This document shows positions 26,454 through 35,732 of a stretch of 64,000 nucleotides of DNA, piece by piece. The notes beneath the pieces were generated by a model. The model made no database searches. It was not told the origin of the DNA and saw only the letters and a list, made by a program, of their open reading frames with translations. The translations under genes and the position numbers were made by a program. Numbering within the stretch: the first letter of the stretch is position 1; each line of letters starts with the position of its first letter. This DNA comes from Niveispirillum cyanobacteriorum (GTDB lineage: Bacteria; Pseudomonadota; Alphaproteobacteria; Azospirillales; Azospirillaceae): assembly GCF_002868735.1 (NCBI RefSeq), contig NZ_CP025611.1, positions 800,501-864,500 on the forward strand. The letters are read 5' to 3'.

Positions 26454-28994
26454 ATGTGCGTTCTGTGCGGCAGGCTTGAGGATTCCCATGCTGTAACCAC
26501 GGCGGAGCTTGCGGCCAGTGCCACGGCAGCCGGTGCCAAGCCTGCCATTTCCGATGCCGCGTTCATTGATCGCTTGCAGGAGGAAGATGGGGGCGCCTGG
26601 GCCCCTAAACAGGTCATCGGCTACAGCTTCCTGACAAGCAGGCCGTCCAGCAGTTCCGGTTCGGACTATACCGGTTTCAACGTCTTTACCGACGCGCAGA
26701 AGGAGACGGCCCGGCTGGCACTACAGCTCTGGTCGGATGTGGCGAACCTGACCTTCAAGGAGGATGCGACCGCCGCCGAACGGCAGGGTCAGATCACCTT
26801 TGCCAATTCCAGCAGCATTTCCAGCGGTGTCTGGGGCTTCGCCTTTACCTCGGGCACAACCCGGCCCGTCTGGGTCAATTTTGATGGCAGCATGGGCACC
26901 TGGGGCGGGCGTACCCCCGGTTCCTATGACCTGACCGCCATGATGCATGAGATCGGGCATGCGCTGGGCCTCAACCATCCGGGCAATTACAATGCCTCGG
27001 ACAAGGGGGAGGCGACCTATGCCAACAACGCCACCTTCATGCAGGATAGCCGCCTCTACACCATCATGTCCTATTTCAGCGCGTCGGAGGTTGGTGGCAA
27101 TCACGGTCGCAAATATGCCGCCACGCCGATGATCTATGATCTGCTGGCGGTTCAGGATTTCTACGGCCGCAATTATGCGACCCGGTCCGATGACACCGTC
27201 TATGGCTTTAACAGCACCGCCGGGCGCAGCGTTCTGGACTTCACGGTCAATACCCAGCCGGTTGTCACCATCTGGGACGGCGGCGGGCGCAACAGCTTGG
27301 ACCTGTCCGGTTTCACCAACACATCCAATATCGACCTGCGCCCCGGTTCCTATTCGGACGCTGCCGGTCTGGTCCGCAACCTGTCGATTGCCTTTGCGAC
27401 CTATATTGCCGATGTGACCACAGGGTCGGGGACCGATACGGTTCGCGACAATGCCCTGGCCAACCGTATCATCACGGGGGCCGGCGACGACGTAGTCACG
27501 CTGACCATCGGCAATGATACGGTGGATGGCGGGGCCGGGACCGACCTGTTGCAGCTCCAAGGCAGCAAGGACCTGTACCGCACTGTTGCCAATGCGGACG
27601 GGACTCTGACCCTGCGCGGCCCGACCGGCAGCATCCTGGTCAGCAATGTCGAGAATTTCAGTTTCAGCGGATCGGTGGGGCAGACCCTGACCCGGCAGCA
27701 GGTGGCCGGGCTGGATTTCAGCAGCATGCTGTATGTCGCGGCCAATCCCGATCTTATCCTGGCCTTTGGCGGCAACCTGACAGCCGCCACCAACCATTGG
27801 CTGACCTACGGCAGGAATGAAAACCGCAGCCTGGATGGGTTCAGCGCGCTCGACTATCTGGCCAGCAACAAGGACCTGATCGCGGCCTTCGGCTATGACC
27901 TGACCGCCGCCACCATGCATTACATTACCTATGGGTATCGCGAGGGGCGGGCTGTCAAAGGCTTCGATGGGCTTGCCTGGTTGGCCAGCGATACGACGCG
28001 CCTGGATACGATCGGGTTGAGTGCTGCGGGCGGCATGATCGACTATATCCAGAACGGGGCGCCCAAAGGTCTGGGCATCACGTTCGACGGTCTTGCCTAT
28101 GTCGCCTCCTATGCCGACCTGCGGGCCAGCATCGGCATGAATGCCGCCGCCGGGCTGCAGCATTATCTGAATAGCGGGGTGAAGGAATATCGGGAGGTGA
28201 AGTTCGACGTCGGCAATTATCTGGCGTCCAACCCCGATCTGGCCCGTGCCTTCGGCTATGACCTGGACCGCGCCTATTTCCACTATTTCTACTACGGTGT
28301 GGTGGAGGGGCGGACGGACAAGAGCTTCAATGTCTATGATTATGCCGGTTCAAACCCCAATGTCGTGGCCTCGCTCGGCTATGATCTTGCGGCATTGACC
28401 CGGCATTACGTCACCACCGGCTTGGCGCAGGGGCTGGATTCTTCAAAGTTTGACGTTGCCGCCTATGCCATGAAGAACAACATCACGGGCGATGACTGGC
28501 AGTTGGCGGCGACCAAGGCCTATCTGGCCGGTAACCGCACGAATGGCACACCCTTCGGCACTGATCAGACGCAGCATCTGCTGACCATTGGCAAGGCCGT
28601 GACGGACAGTTTCAGCAATATCGACGATGTGGATTGGTTCACATTCCATGGTGATGCTTACACCAGATATAAGGTCACCGTGGAATTCCTGACGCAATCG
28701 AGCAGTCCGACGCTGGCGTCGCTGAGTTTGCGGGGGCAGGATAATGTTTCAGTGATCACGGATTATGGCCGCTATCCGTCCATGTCGACGGAGTTTTTCA
28801 CCATGGCGGCGGAGGATATCTATATCGAACTGGAGGCTTTCAGCTCCACCTCAAAGGATTATCGCATCACCGTCAGTGTGGTGACCAACTCTTCTGTTGC
28901 GGCGGCTCCGATGGAGGCTGTTGCATCACCGGCTGATGCGGTGGTGACCGGCTTGTTCGAGGCCGGTTCCAACAGTCATTACTGGCTGGTGTGA
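26454..28994 (+). CDS. Serralysin-family (M10) RTX metalloprotease with internal repeats
   Basis: An 846-residue secreted zinc protease candidate. The catalytic HEIGHALGLNHP is at residues 165-176 and the Met-turn IMSYF at 204-208. An RTX-like calcium region follows (GAGDD, GGAGTD, about 345-365). Residues about 420-692 are six or seven copies of a repeat of about 42-48 residues. A C-terminal beta domain (about 700-800, DDVDWFTFHGD) resembles the pre-peptidase C-terminal domain. There is no Sec signal; type I secretion is inferred from the RTX region, although no T1SS genes are nearby. AGGA lies 10 nt before the ATG. Transcribed divergently from pyrC. Confidence 0.88.
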   Translation: MCVLCGRLEDSHAVTTAELAASATAAGAKPAISDAAFIDRLQEEDGGAWAPKQVIGYSFLTSRPSSSSGSDYTGFNVFTDAQKETARLALQLWSDVANLTFKEDATAAERQGQITFANSSSISSGVWGFAFTSGTTRPVWVNFDGSMGTWGGRTPGSYDLTAMMHEIGHALGLNHPGNYNASDKGEATYANNATFMQDSRLYTIMSYFSASEVGGNHGRKYAATPMIYDLLAVQDFYGRNYATRSDDTVYGFNSTAGRSVLDFTVNTQPVVTIWDGGGRNSLDLSGFTNTSNIDLRPGSYSDAAGLVRNLSIAFATYIADVTTGSGTDTVRDNALANRIITGAGDDVVTLTIGNDTVDGGAGTDLLQLQGSKDLYRTVANADGTLTLRGPTGSILVSNVENFSFSGSVGQTLTRQQVAGLDFSSMLYVAANPDLILAFGGNLTAATNHWLTYGRNENRSLDGFSALDYLASNKDLIAAFGYDLTAATMHYITYGYREGRAVKGFDGLAWLASDTTRLDTIGLSAAGGMIDYIQNGAPKGLGITFDGLAYVASYADLRASIGMNAAAGLQHYLNSGVKEYREVKFDVGNYLASNPDLARAFGYDLDRAYFHYFYYGVVEGRTDKSFNVYDYAGSNPNVVASLGYDLAALTRHYVTTGLAQGLDSSKFDVAAYAMKNNITGDDWQLAATKAYLAGNRTNGTPFGTDQTQHLLTIGKAVTDSFSNIDDVDWFTFHGDAYTRYKVTVEFLTQSSSPTLASLSLRGQDNVSVITDYGRYPSMSTEFFTMAAEDIYIELEAFSSTSKDYRITVSVVTNSSVAAAPMEAVASPADAVVTGLFEAGSNSHYWLV
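27711..28540 (+). repeat. Tandem protein repeats of about 42-48 residues in the metalloprotease
   Basis: Degenerate coding repeats with the pattern F(D/S)xLxYLASNPDL-xx-FGYDLTAAxxHY-xxYGxxEGR. Clear units begin at about 27711, 27837, 27963, 28083, 28203, 28329 and 28446 (last partial). DNA identity is low between most units, so the array is old; protein-level conservation of Tyr, Asn-Pro-Asp, His-Tyr and Gly-Arg is evident. The function of this repeat type is not known to me; adhesion or calcium binding would be guesses. Confidence 0.7.
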
Positions 28995-29013
28995 CGGGCC
29001 TTCGCCCGTCACA
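28990..29013 (+). terminator. Hairpin at the metalloprotease stop codon
   Basis: TGTGACGGGC-CTTC-GCCCGTCACA, a perfect 10-bp stem overlapping the TGA stop. No T-run follows, so it may protect the 3' end or act with Rho; it is a weak intrinsic terminator at best. Confidence 0.45.
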
Positions 29014-29043
29014 ACTGGCGACACACTGATCCCGAAGCGGTGA

Positions 29044-29346
29044 TCAATCTTCCAGCATATTGGCCAGCTTCAGGGCGATGCCCATGCTGCCGCTGACCTT
29101 CAGCTTGCCAGTCATGAAGGCCAGTGTCGGCGCCAGCTTGCCGTCGGCCAGCTTCGCCAGATTTTCCGGAGAAATGGTCAGCGTCGTGTCCGGTGTGCCG
29201 CCTTCGCGGCTGATGGTCGGCGGGGTGGTGCGGCCATCGATGAACAGCGTGCTGCCGCCGCCCAGTTCGAACTTCACCAGCGCGCCCAGGCCGACGAAAT
29301 TCAGCGCATTGGCCTTCATCTGGGCTTCGATCTGGTCAACGGTCAT
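29044..29346 (-). CDS. SCP2 sterol-carrier-domain protein
   Basis: A 100-residue single SCP2-like domain with the family pattern: an N-terminal helix, VKFEL-GGGSTLFIDG, DTTLTISPENLAKLADG and a C-terminal helix with LKVSGSMGIALKLA. Such proteins bind lipids or acyl chains in the cytoplasm; the ligand is unknown. It is a monocistron with its own gaps on both sides (about 50 and 90 bp). Confidence 0.9.
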   Translation of the reverse strand: MTVDQIEAQMKANALNFVGLGALVKFELGGGSTLFIDGRTTPPTISREGGTPDTTLTISPENLAKLADGKLAPTLAFMTGKLKVSGSMGIALKLANMLED

Positions 29347-29434
29347 GACGTTCCCCTTGGTTTTCTAACGTTTACGTAAGCGGAACTTATAACGCAGATG
29401 CATTGTCCAGGCAAGAAGGCCCGGCGAGCAGGGA

Positions 29435-30046
29435 TCAGCGGGCTGCGACCGCGACCGCGACACCAGCCATCAACCCGCCCGTGGCACGGTTGACGGTCCG
29501 CATGCGCTCCGGCGTGGCGATGAAGCGCCGCGCGCTGTCGGCCAGCATGGCATAGCCCGTCATGATACCACCCAGCACCACGACCATGATGGCGCACAGC
29601 TCCACGATGGCCAGTGGCGTGACGGCCTGCAGCGGGATGACCTGCGGCAGGATGGCCAGGAAGAAGACCATGGTCTTTGGATTGCCCAGGGTCAGGCCCA
29701 GCCCGCCCAGCACCAGCTTGAAGCCCTCGCCCTTGATCTGCGGCTGTTCGTCGATGCCCTTGGCCGGGGCGCGCCACAGCTTCCACGCCAAATACAGCAG
29801 ATAGGCGGCACCGGCATATTTGATGATGGTGAAGACAATCTGGAAGCTCTGCGCCAGTACCGCCAAGCCACCCACCACCAGGGCGAACCAGACAAGATCA
29901 CCGATCACGATGCCAGCGATGAAGGGCAGGGTGCGGCGCGTACCGCTGCCCATGGCGCGCGCCACCACGGCGGCTACGCCGGGGCCGGGGGAGGCGACGG
30001 CAACGGCATAGATGCCGACAAAAATCATCAGGGCGGTCAGTTCCAT
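29435..30046 (-). CDS. LysE/RhtB family amino-acid exporter
   Basis: A 203-residue inner-membrane protein with about six hydrophobic segments and the family's N-terminal ASPGPGVAAVVARAMG and central TLGNPKTMVFFLAILPQ. It exports amino acids or related metabolites; the substrate cannot be assigned. No LysR-type activator gene is adjacent. Confidence 0.92.
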   Translation of the reverse strand: MELTALMIFVGIYAVAVASPGPGVAAVVARAMGSGTRRTLPFIAGIVIGDLVWFALVVGGLAVLAQSFQIVFTIIKYAGAAYLLYLAWKLWRAPAKGIDEQPQIKGEGFKLVLGGLGLTLGNPKTMVFFLAILPQVIPLQAVTPLAIVELCAIMVVVLGGIMTGYAMLADSARRFIATPERMRTVNRATGGLMAGVAVAVAAR

Positions 30047-30098
30047 GGCACGGCACCCGCAAACAAGGTTACGGGCGGCAGATTACCACGGAACGTGA

Positions 30099-31460
30099 TC
30101 AGAACCGCAATGTGAAGACGGAACCCCCGTCGGGATCGGGGGACAGGTTGATGCTGCCGCCATGGGCCAGCATCACCTGGCGCGCCAGGGACAGGCCAAC
30201 GCCGGACCCGTCACGCTTGGTCGTGTAGAAGGGGATGAAAATCTTCTCCGCCACGTCGGACGGGATGCCCGGCCCATTATCGCCGACATTGATGACCACA
30301 TGCCCGCCCTCGTCCAGATGGGCCGTGAGCCGGATACGGTGGTCCCCCTCGCGCGGCTCCATATCGCGCATGGCCTCCACCGCGTTCTTCAACAGGTTGA
30401 TCAGCACCTGTTCCACCATGTCGGCATCGGCCACCAGTTCAAGCTGCGGCGGCAGGACCAGCACCTCCAAGGTCACGCCATGGCTCTGCGCGGCGGGTGC
30501 CATCAGGCGCTGCAAGCGTTCGGTGATCTCCTTCACCTTGATGCGTGACAGCTGCGGCTTCGGTACCGAGGTGAATTGGCGGTAGCGTTCGACAAAGCGC
30601 AGCAGGCTGTTGGACCGGCGGGCAACCGTATCAATGGCCATTTCCGCGTCCTGCATCTCCTCTACCAGATCGCTCTGGCCCTCGATCTTTTGCTTCAGGT
30701 CGGCCAGCACCCCCTGCGCCGTGCGGGTCAGGGAGGAGATGGGGGTCAGCGAATTCATCATTTCATGCGTCAACACCCGCACCAGATCCTGCCAGGCCCG
30801 GACCTCTGTTGCCTCCAGATCGCCGGCGATATTCTGTAAGGATAGCAGCAGCCGGCTTTCCCCGCTAAGGATCAGTTGCGTCGCCGTGACCGTCAGCTGC
30901 TGCGGCCCCACCGAACTGCCGGCGGCGACCCGGATCAAGGTGCGTGTACCCGGTGACAGCCGGCGCAGGGCATCGGCAATCAGTACCCCGTCCGTTGTCC
31001 GCCGGCTCAACTCCTCCGGCCCCAGCAGGCGGTGGGCGAAATTGTTCAGCAGTTCGACACGCCCATCCTCATACACAGCGGCCAGCGCCACTGGCACATG
31101 GTTCAGCATGGCGTTCAGGTAGTCGGCCTGCCGTTCGGAGGTGGCGCGGCTGGCGCGGAACTTGTCCATCACCTGGGTGATCGACGCGCCCAGCTCATCA
31201 AAGGCCGACCCCTGGCCCAGTTGGCTGAAGGTCTGGCTGAAATCGGAATGGGCGATAGCGCCCAGGAAACGTGCGACCTCACGGTTGGTCTTGGTCACGG
31301 CGCGCAGCAGCCCGCCCACCTGCGCCAGGATGGCCAGGGCCACCAGAAAGCTGGTGGCGCGGTATGTCGTCTCCACCAGCATGATGCCCAGCAGCATGGA
31401 GGAGAGTGCCAGCAGTGCCACCCGCAGGGTGACATTCAGCTCGAACCGCCTATAGCCCAT
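30099..31460 (-). CDS. NtrY-like membrane sensor histidine kinase
   Basis: A 453-residue kinase with two N-terminal membrane segments (about residues 11-55), a short HAMP/linker region, a PAS domain (about 112-215), the H-box LTHEMMNSLTPISS with the phospho-His near residue 230, and a HATPase domain (NLLKNAVEAM, DNGPGIP, GSGVGLSLARQ). The H-box form HEMxNxLTPI is typical of NtrY/NtrB-like kinases that pair with sigma-54 activators. Its ATG overlaps the end of the regulator gene upstream by 11 bp, so the two are a cognate pair. The signal is unknown. Confidence 0.93.
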   Translation of the reverse strand: MGYRRFELNVTLRVALLALSSMLLGIMLVETTYRATSFLVALAILAQVGGLLRAVTKTNREVARFLGAIAHSDFSQTFSQLGQGSAFDELGASITQVMDKFRASRATSERQADYLNAMLNHVPVALAAVYEDGRVELLNNFAHRLLGPEELSRRTTDGVLIADALRRLSPGTRTLIRVAAGSSVGPQQLTVTATQLILSGESRLLLSLQNIAGDLEATEVRAWQDLVRVLTHEMMNSLTPISSLTRTAQGVLADLKQKIEGQSDLVEEMQDAEMAIDTVARRSNSLLRFVERYRQFTSVPKPQLSRIKVKEITERLQRLMAPAAQSHGVTLEVLVLPPQLELVADADMVEQVLINLLKNAVEAMRDMEPREGDHRIRLTAHLDEGGHVVINVGDNGPGIPSDVAEKIFIPFYTTKRDGSGVGLSLARQVMLAHGGSINLSPDPDGGSVFTLRF

Positions 31461-32871
31461 GCTTTTCCATCCGGCGATAGAGGGAGGCGCGGGTGATGCC
31501 CAGATCCTGGGCGGCGTGGCTGATATTGCCCTGATGCTTGGACAGGGCCTTGCGGATTGCCTCCCGCTCCACCGCTTCCAGATCCAGCGTGTCCAGGACG
31601 AGCGCGCCCGTCGTTGCGGCGGCAGGCGCGGCGGTGGGCGCGGGTGCAGCAGGCGCTTGCCCAGCGGTGGAGGGAAGCGAGAAATCGTCGGCCTCCAGCA
31701 TGGGCCCGCCCGACAGGATCATGGCACGTTCCACCGCATGGCGCAGCGCGCGGACATTGCCGGGCCAGCGCCAGGCCATCAAACGGGGCAGGGCCGCCGG
31801 CGACACCTTCTTGGCCGGCATATTGTATTTGCGGGCATAGATGGCGACGAAATGGTCGATCAGGGCAGGGATATCGTCCGCCCGGTCACGCAGCGGCGGC
31901 AGGTGCAGTTCGACCGTATTGATACGGTAGAGAAGATCCTGCCGGAACACATCCTCCCGGCCTAACTGCTCCAGCGGCATGTTGGTGGCGCTGACCAGAC
32001 GGACATCGATGGGGATGGGCTTGGTCCCGCCCACCGGGATCACCACCCGCTGTTCCAGCACCGACAGCAGTTTGGATTGCAGGTACAGCGGCAGATTGCC
32101 GATTTCGTCCAGAAACAGCGTGCCGCCATTTGCGGCGACCAGACGGCCGACCCGGTCTTCCTTGGCGTCGGTAAAGGCCCCCTTCTTGTGGCCAAACAGC
32201 TCGCTCTCAAACAGGCTTTCAGAGACGGAGCCCAGATCGACCGATACGAAAACCTGATCCCGGCGCTTTGACCGGCGGTGGATTTCCCGCGCGATCACTT
32301 CCTTGCCCGTCCCGTTCTCGCCCAGGATCAGAACATTGGCTTCTGTCGGGGCGGCGCGGTCCAGCAGGGCGAAGATGCGGGCCATGGCGGGGGCCGACCC
32401 GATAATGCTGTTGGGCGTGCCATCCATGACGGCGCTGGCCAGTTCCTTGGTCGTCGCCGCCGATTGCTGGGCTTCCCGCTTCGATGCGGTCAACTTCAGG
32501 GCCGATGACAGGGTGGCCAGCAGCCGTTCATTCTGCCAGGGCTTCAGCACGAAATCGGCGGCCCCCTGCTTCATGGCTTCCACCGCCGTGCCGACATCGC
32601 CATAGGCGGTGATCAGCACCACCGACAGGGTCGGGTCAATCTCCACAATGCGTTTCAGCCATTGGAAACCTTCACGGCCCGTATTGGCCCCGATGGCAAA
32701 ATTCATGTCCAGCAGCACGGCGTCGAAGGTTCCATCCTTCAAAAGCTGCGGAATGCGGTCTGGTCGTGGCTCGGTATGGCAGAGGATGCCTTCGCGTTTC
32801 AGCATCAGGCGGGCGGCGACAAGGATATCCTCGTCATCGTCAACGATCAGAACGCGCGGCTGTTCGGCCAT
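31450..32871 (-). CDS. Sigma-54-dependent response regulator (NtrC family, GAFTDA variant)
   Basis: A 473-residue transcription activator: receiver domain (VLIVDDDED, Asp in LLDMNFAIG with an insertion after it, Lys in VLKPW), AAA+ domain (Walker A GENGTGKE; Walker B-type TLFLDEIG), and a C-terminal Fis-type helix-turn-helix (GNISHAAQDLGITRASLYRRM). The sigma-54 contact loop reads GAFTDA instead of the usual GAFTGA. An Ala/Pro linker joins AAA+ and Fis domains. Paired with the NtrY-like kinase downstream. Target genes are not evident; the divergent oxidoreductase genes at 33074 are candidates because the intergenic region carries a 10-bp direct repeat. Confidence 0.93.
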   Translation of the reverse strand: MAEQPRVLIVDDDEDILVAARLMLKREGILCHTEPRPDRIPQLLKDGTFDAVLLDMNFAIGANTGREGFQWLKRIVEIDPTLSVVLITAYGDVGTAVEAMKQGAADFVLKPWQNERLLATLSSALKLTASKREAQQSAATTKELASAVMDGTPNSIIGSAPAMARIFALLDRAAPTEANVLILGENGTGKEVIAREIHRRSKRRDQVFVSVDLGSVSESLFESELFGHKKGAFTDAKEDRVGRLVAANGGTLFLDEIGNLPLYLQSKLLSVLEQRVVIPVGGTKPIPIDVRLVSATNMPLEQLGREDVFRQDLLYRINTVELHLPPLRDRADDIPALIDHFVAIYARKYNMPAKKVSPAALPRLMAWRWPGNVRALRHAVERAMILSGGPMLEADDFSLPSTAGQAPAAPAPTAAPAAATTGALVLDTLDLEAVEREAIRKALSKHQGNISHAAQDLGITRASLYRRMEKHGL

Positions 32872-33073
32872 GTCTCACCAGAAATCAATGGAACTGTCCG
32901 GAAACGTACAGTCTTTGTCGATTGATGGCGAGGGGATATGGGTTTCAGGCCGGTGCCACAGGCTGACATGTTTTGGCACTGCATTTACCGTCCGGAAACA
33001 AAATGCCCGTCGCCGGCGGCGGTGGTAGAGCTATCTTGTGACCCAAATAATCCCAATGGCAGAGGGTAAGGCG

Positions 33074-33523
33074 ATGATCGAACTGACCATCAATGGCAAG
33101 GCGCACCGGCTGGATGCTGATCCGGACATGCCGCTGCTCTGGGCCATCCGGGACATTGTGGGTCTGACGGGCACCAAATATGGCTGCGGTGTCGCCCAAT
33201 GCGGGGCCTGTACCGTCCATGTCGATGGCGTCGCCACCCGTTCCTGCTCCATCCCGCTGGAATCGGTCGCCGGGTCCAAGGTCACGACGATTGAGGCGCT
33301 GGGCGGCAATCACCCGCTGCAAAAGGCCTGGGAAGAATTGCAGGTTCCTCAGTGTGGCTACTGCCAGTCCGGGCAGATCATGTCGGCCGCCGCACTGCTG
33401 AAGGATACGCCCAAGCCGACCGATGCCGATATTGATGCCGCCATGGATGGCAATCTCTGCCGTTGCGGCACCTATCCGCGCATCAAGGCCGCCATCAAGC
33501 GTGCCGCCGGCGTCGCGTCCTGA
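33074..33523 (+). CDS. iorA: [2Fe-2S] subunit of IorAB-type molybdenum hydroxylase
   Basis: A 149-residue small subunit. The plant-type cluster motif [17 protein letters not shown] lies in the N-terminal half and the second cluster ligands CGYCQSG and LCRCGTY in the C-terminal half. It transfers electrons from the molybdenum subunit. ATG 33074 has AGGGTAAGG upstream and starts at MIELTING as is usual; an in-frame GTG 36 nt earlier lacks support. It is followed by the large subunit after 22 nt. Confidence 0.93.
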   Translation: MIELTINGKAHRLDADPDMPLLWAIRDIVGLTGTKYGCGVAQCGACTVHVDGVATRSCSIPLESVAGSKVTTIEALGGNHPLQKAWEELQVPQCGYCQSGQIMSAAALLKDTPKPTDADIDAAMDGNLCRCGTYPRIKAAIKRAAGVAS

Positions 33524-33545
33524 AGCGGGAAGGGAGGATTAAGCC

Positions 33546-35732
33546 ATGGATAGTCATCTGATCCACGATACCGACCTGTCCCGTCGCGCCATGCTGGCCG
33601 GCATGGGTGGTCTTGCCGTCGCCATCGCGCTGCCCCTGCCGGTTCTGGCGCAGAACGCGCCGCCGGCCCCGCCGCCGCTGGGCGCTGCCGCCGCCGGTGC
33701 CAATGCCCAGGTTGGCATGGTCACCGCCCATCTGGTGGTAAAGCCGGATGGCAAGGTCGTCATCATTTCCCCCACCACGGAAATGGGGCAGGGCACGCAC
33801 ACGGCCCATGCTGCCATCATCGCCGATGAGGTCGGGGTGGATTTCGCCGCCGTATCGGTGGAAACCGCCATCCCCGCCGATGCCTATCGCTGGGGCGGGT
33901 CCATGGGGTCGGGTGGCAGCCAGGGCGTGCGCCGCTGGAATGACCATCTGCGCAAGGGGGCGGCCCAGGCCCGTGCTGTCCTGATCCAGGCGGCGGCCAA
34001 CCGTTGGCAGGTTGATCCCGCTACCGTCACTCTGGAAAATGGCCGTCTGACGCATGCCCCGTCCAAGCGCAGTCTGGGGATTGGCGAGGTTGCTGAAGAC
34101 GCAGCAAAGCTGACCCCACCCGACAACCCGCCGCTGCGCGATCCGAGCACCCGGCGTTATGTGGGCAAGGATATCCCCCGCCTGGACATTCCACCCAAGG
34201 TGCGCGGTGAAACCATCTACAGCATGGATTTCCGCCTGCCCGGCATGCTCTATGCCTGCGCCCGCCTGAACCCTGTTTTCTATGGCGACGTTGCCAGCTT
34301 CGACGCGGCCCCGGCCCTGAAGGTCAAGGGTGTGAAGAAGGTGGTGAAGATCACGGGCGGCGTGGCTGTGGTGGCCGACAGCGTCTGGGCCGCCATGAAG
34401 GGTGCGGATGCCGTCACCGTCACCATGGCACCGTCCCCACAGGATGGCATCAACAGTGCCGCCCTGACGGCCGCCATGATCGAAGGGCTGGGTGCCGCCA
34501 CCGCCATTCCCGCCACCGAACGCGGCGATCTGCCGGCGGCCATGAAGGCGGCGGCCAAGACCGTCACTGCCGATTATGCCGTGCCCTATGTCTGCCACGC
34601 CCCGATGGAGGTGTGGAGCTGCACGGGCCTGTTCAAGGATGGCAAGCTGGAACTCTGGGCCCCGACCCAGGTTCAGGACCGTTCCCGTCGCACTGCCGCC
34701 AGCACCCTGGGCATCGATGCAGAGGCGGTGACGGTCAATACCCTGATGCTGGGTGGGGGCTTTGGCCGTCGCCTGATGGATGAAGGCATTCCCGGTGCGG
34801 CCCAGGTCGCCAAGGAACTGGCCGGAACACCGGTAAAGTTCTTCTGGCGTCGTGAGGATGAGTTCGACCGTGGCTATTACCGCCCTGCCCAGATGGCCCG
34901 CCTGACCGCGTCACTGGATGCGAAGGGGCAGGTCACGGGCATGGCCATCCGGATCTCCGGCCCCTCCATGCGCGCCGAATTCACCCCCGGCAGCGTGAAG
35001 GAAACGGACCTGGACGGCTCCTCCGTGCAGGATCTGTCGAACCTTCCCTACAACCTGCCCAATTTCAAGCTGGAATGGGCCCGCCGGCATGTGCGCGTGA
35101 CGACGGCCCCCTGGCGGGCTGTCGGTGCCACCCATAATGCCTTCTTCTTGGAATGTTTCATCGATGAACTGGCTGCCGCCGCCGGCAAGGACCCGGTGGC
35201 CTTCCGCCGGCAGTTGCTGGCCGGTAACAAGCGGGCGCTGGCCGTGATTGATCTGGTCGCCGCCAAGTCTGACTGGGGCAAGAAGCTGCCCAAGGGCCAT
35301 GGTCAGGGTATCGGCTTCTTCGCCAGCTTCGGTTCCCTGTCAGCCCATGTCGTGGAAGCGTCGGTGTCCGATGGACAACCGAAGATCCACAAGGTCACGA
35401 CGGTGCTGGATTGCGGCGACGTCGTTCTGCCCGATGGCGCGCGCAGCCAGATGATGGGGGGCGTGATCATGGCGCTGTCGGCGGGCCTGTATGAGGCAGT
35501 GACGGTGAAGGATGGCCGTGCCGAACAGCGCAATTTCGACAGCTACCGCCTGATGCGCCATTCCGAAGCCCCGCCCGTCATCGACGTCCATTTCATCAAT
35601 TCGGGGGAGGCGCTGGGCGGTGTCGGCGAACCGGGCCTGCCACCAACCTTCCCGGCGGTCGCCAATGCCCTGTCAGCAGCCACGGGCAAGCGGCTGCGGC
35701 AGTTGCCTCTGGTGGAGGCGCTGCAGGTCTGA
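33546..35732 (+). CDS. iorB: Molybdopterin-binding subunit of IorAB-type oxidoreductase, TAT-exported
   Basis: A 728-residue large subunit of the isoquinoline 1-oxidoreductase / aldehyde dehydrogenase group of the xanthine oxidase family. A twin-arginine signal (LSRRAMLAG then a hydrophobic stretch to VLAQ) indicates export to the periplasm with the small subunit. Cofactor motifs are MGQGTHT, GGGFGRR and the C-terminal catalytic-Glu segment GGVGEPGLPP. The substrate is not predictable; aldehyde or N-heterocycle oxidation is inferred from the family. No cytochrome subunit follows; the next gene is convergent and abuts the stop codon. Confidence 0.9.
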   Translation: MDSHLIHDTDLSRRAMLAGMGGLAVAIALPLPVLAQNAPPAPPPLGAAAAGANAQVGMVTAHLVVKPDGKVVIISPTTEMGQGTHTAHAAIIADEVGVDFAAVSVETAIPADAYRWGGSMGSGGSQGVRRWNDHLRKGAAQARAVLIQAAANRWQVDPATVTLENGRLTHAPSKRSLGIGEVAEDAAKLTPPDNPPLRDPSTRRYVGKDIPRLDIPPKVRGETIYSMDFRLPGMLYACARLNPVFYGDVASFDAAPALKVKGVKKVVKITGGVAVVADSVWAAMKGADAVTVTMAPSPQDGINSAALTAAMIEGLGAATAIPATERGDLPAAMKAAAKTVTADYAVPYVCHAPMEVWSCTGLFKDGKLELWAPTQVQDRSRRTAASTLGIDAEAVTVNTLMLGGGFGRRLMDEGIPGAAQVAKELAGTPVKFFWRREDEFDRGYYRPAQMARLTASLDAKGQVTGMAIRISGPSMRAEFTPGSVKETDLDGSSVQDLSNLPYNLPNFKLEWARRHVRVTTAPWRAVGATHNAFFLECFIDELAAAAGKDPVAFRRQLLAGNKRALAVIDLVAAKSDWGKKLPKGHGQGIGFFASFGSLSAHVVEASVSDGQPKIHKVTTVLDCGDVVLPDGARSQMMGGVIMALSAGLYEAVTVKDGRAEQRNFDSYRLMRHSEAPPVIDVHFINSGEALGGVGEPGLPPTFPAVANALSAATGKRLRQLPLVEALQV

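Noticed and set aside
32972-32990. Sigma-54 promoter near TTGGCAC before iorA
   Set aside because: TGGCAC is present but there is no GC at the -12 position with proper spacing on either strand.
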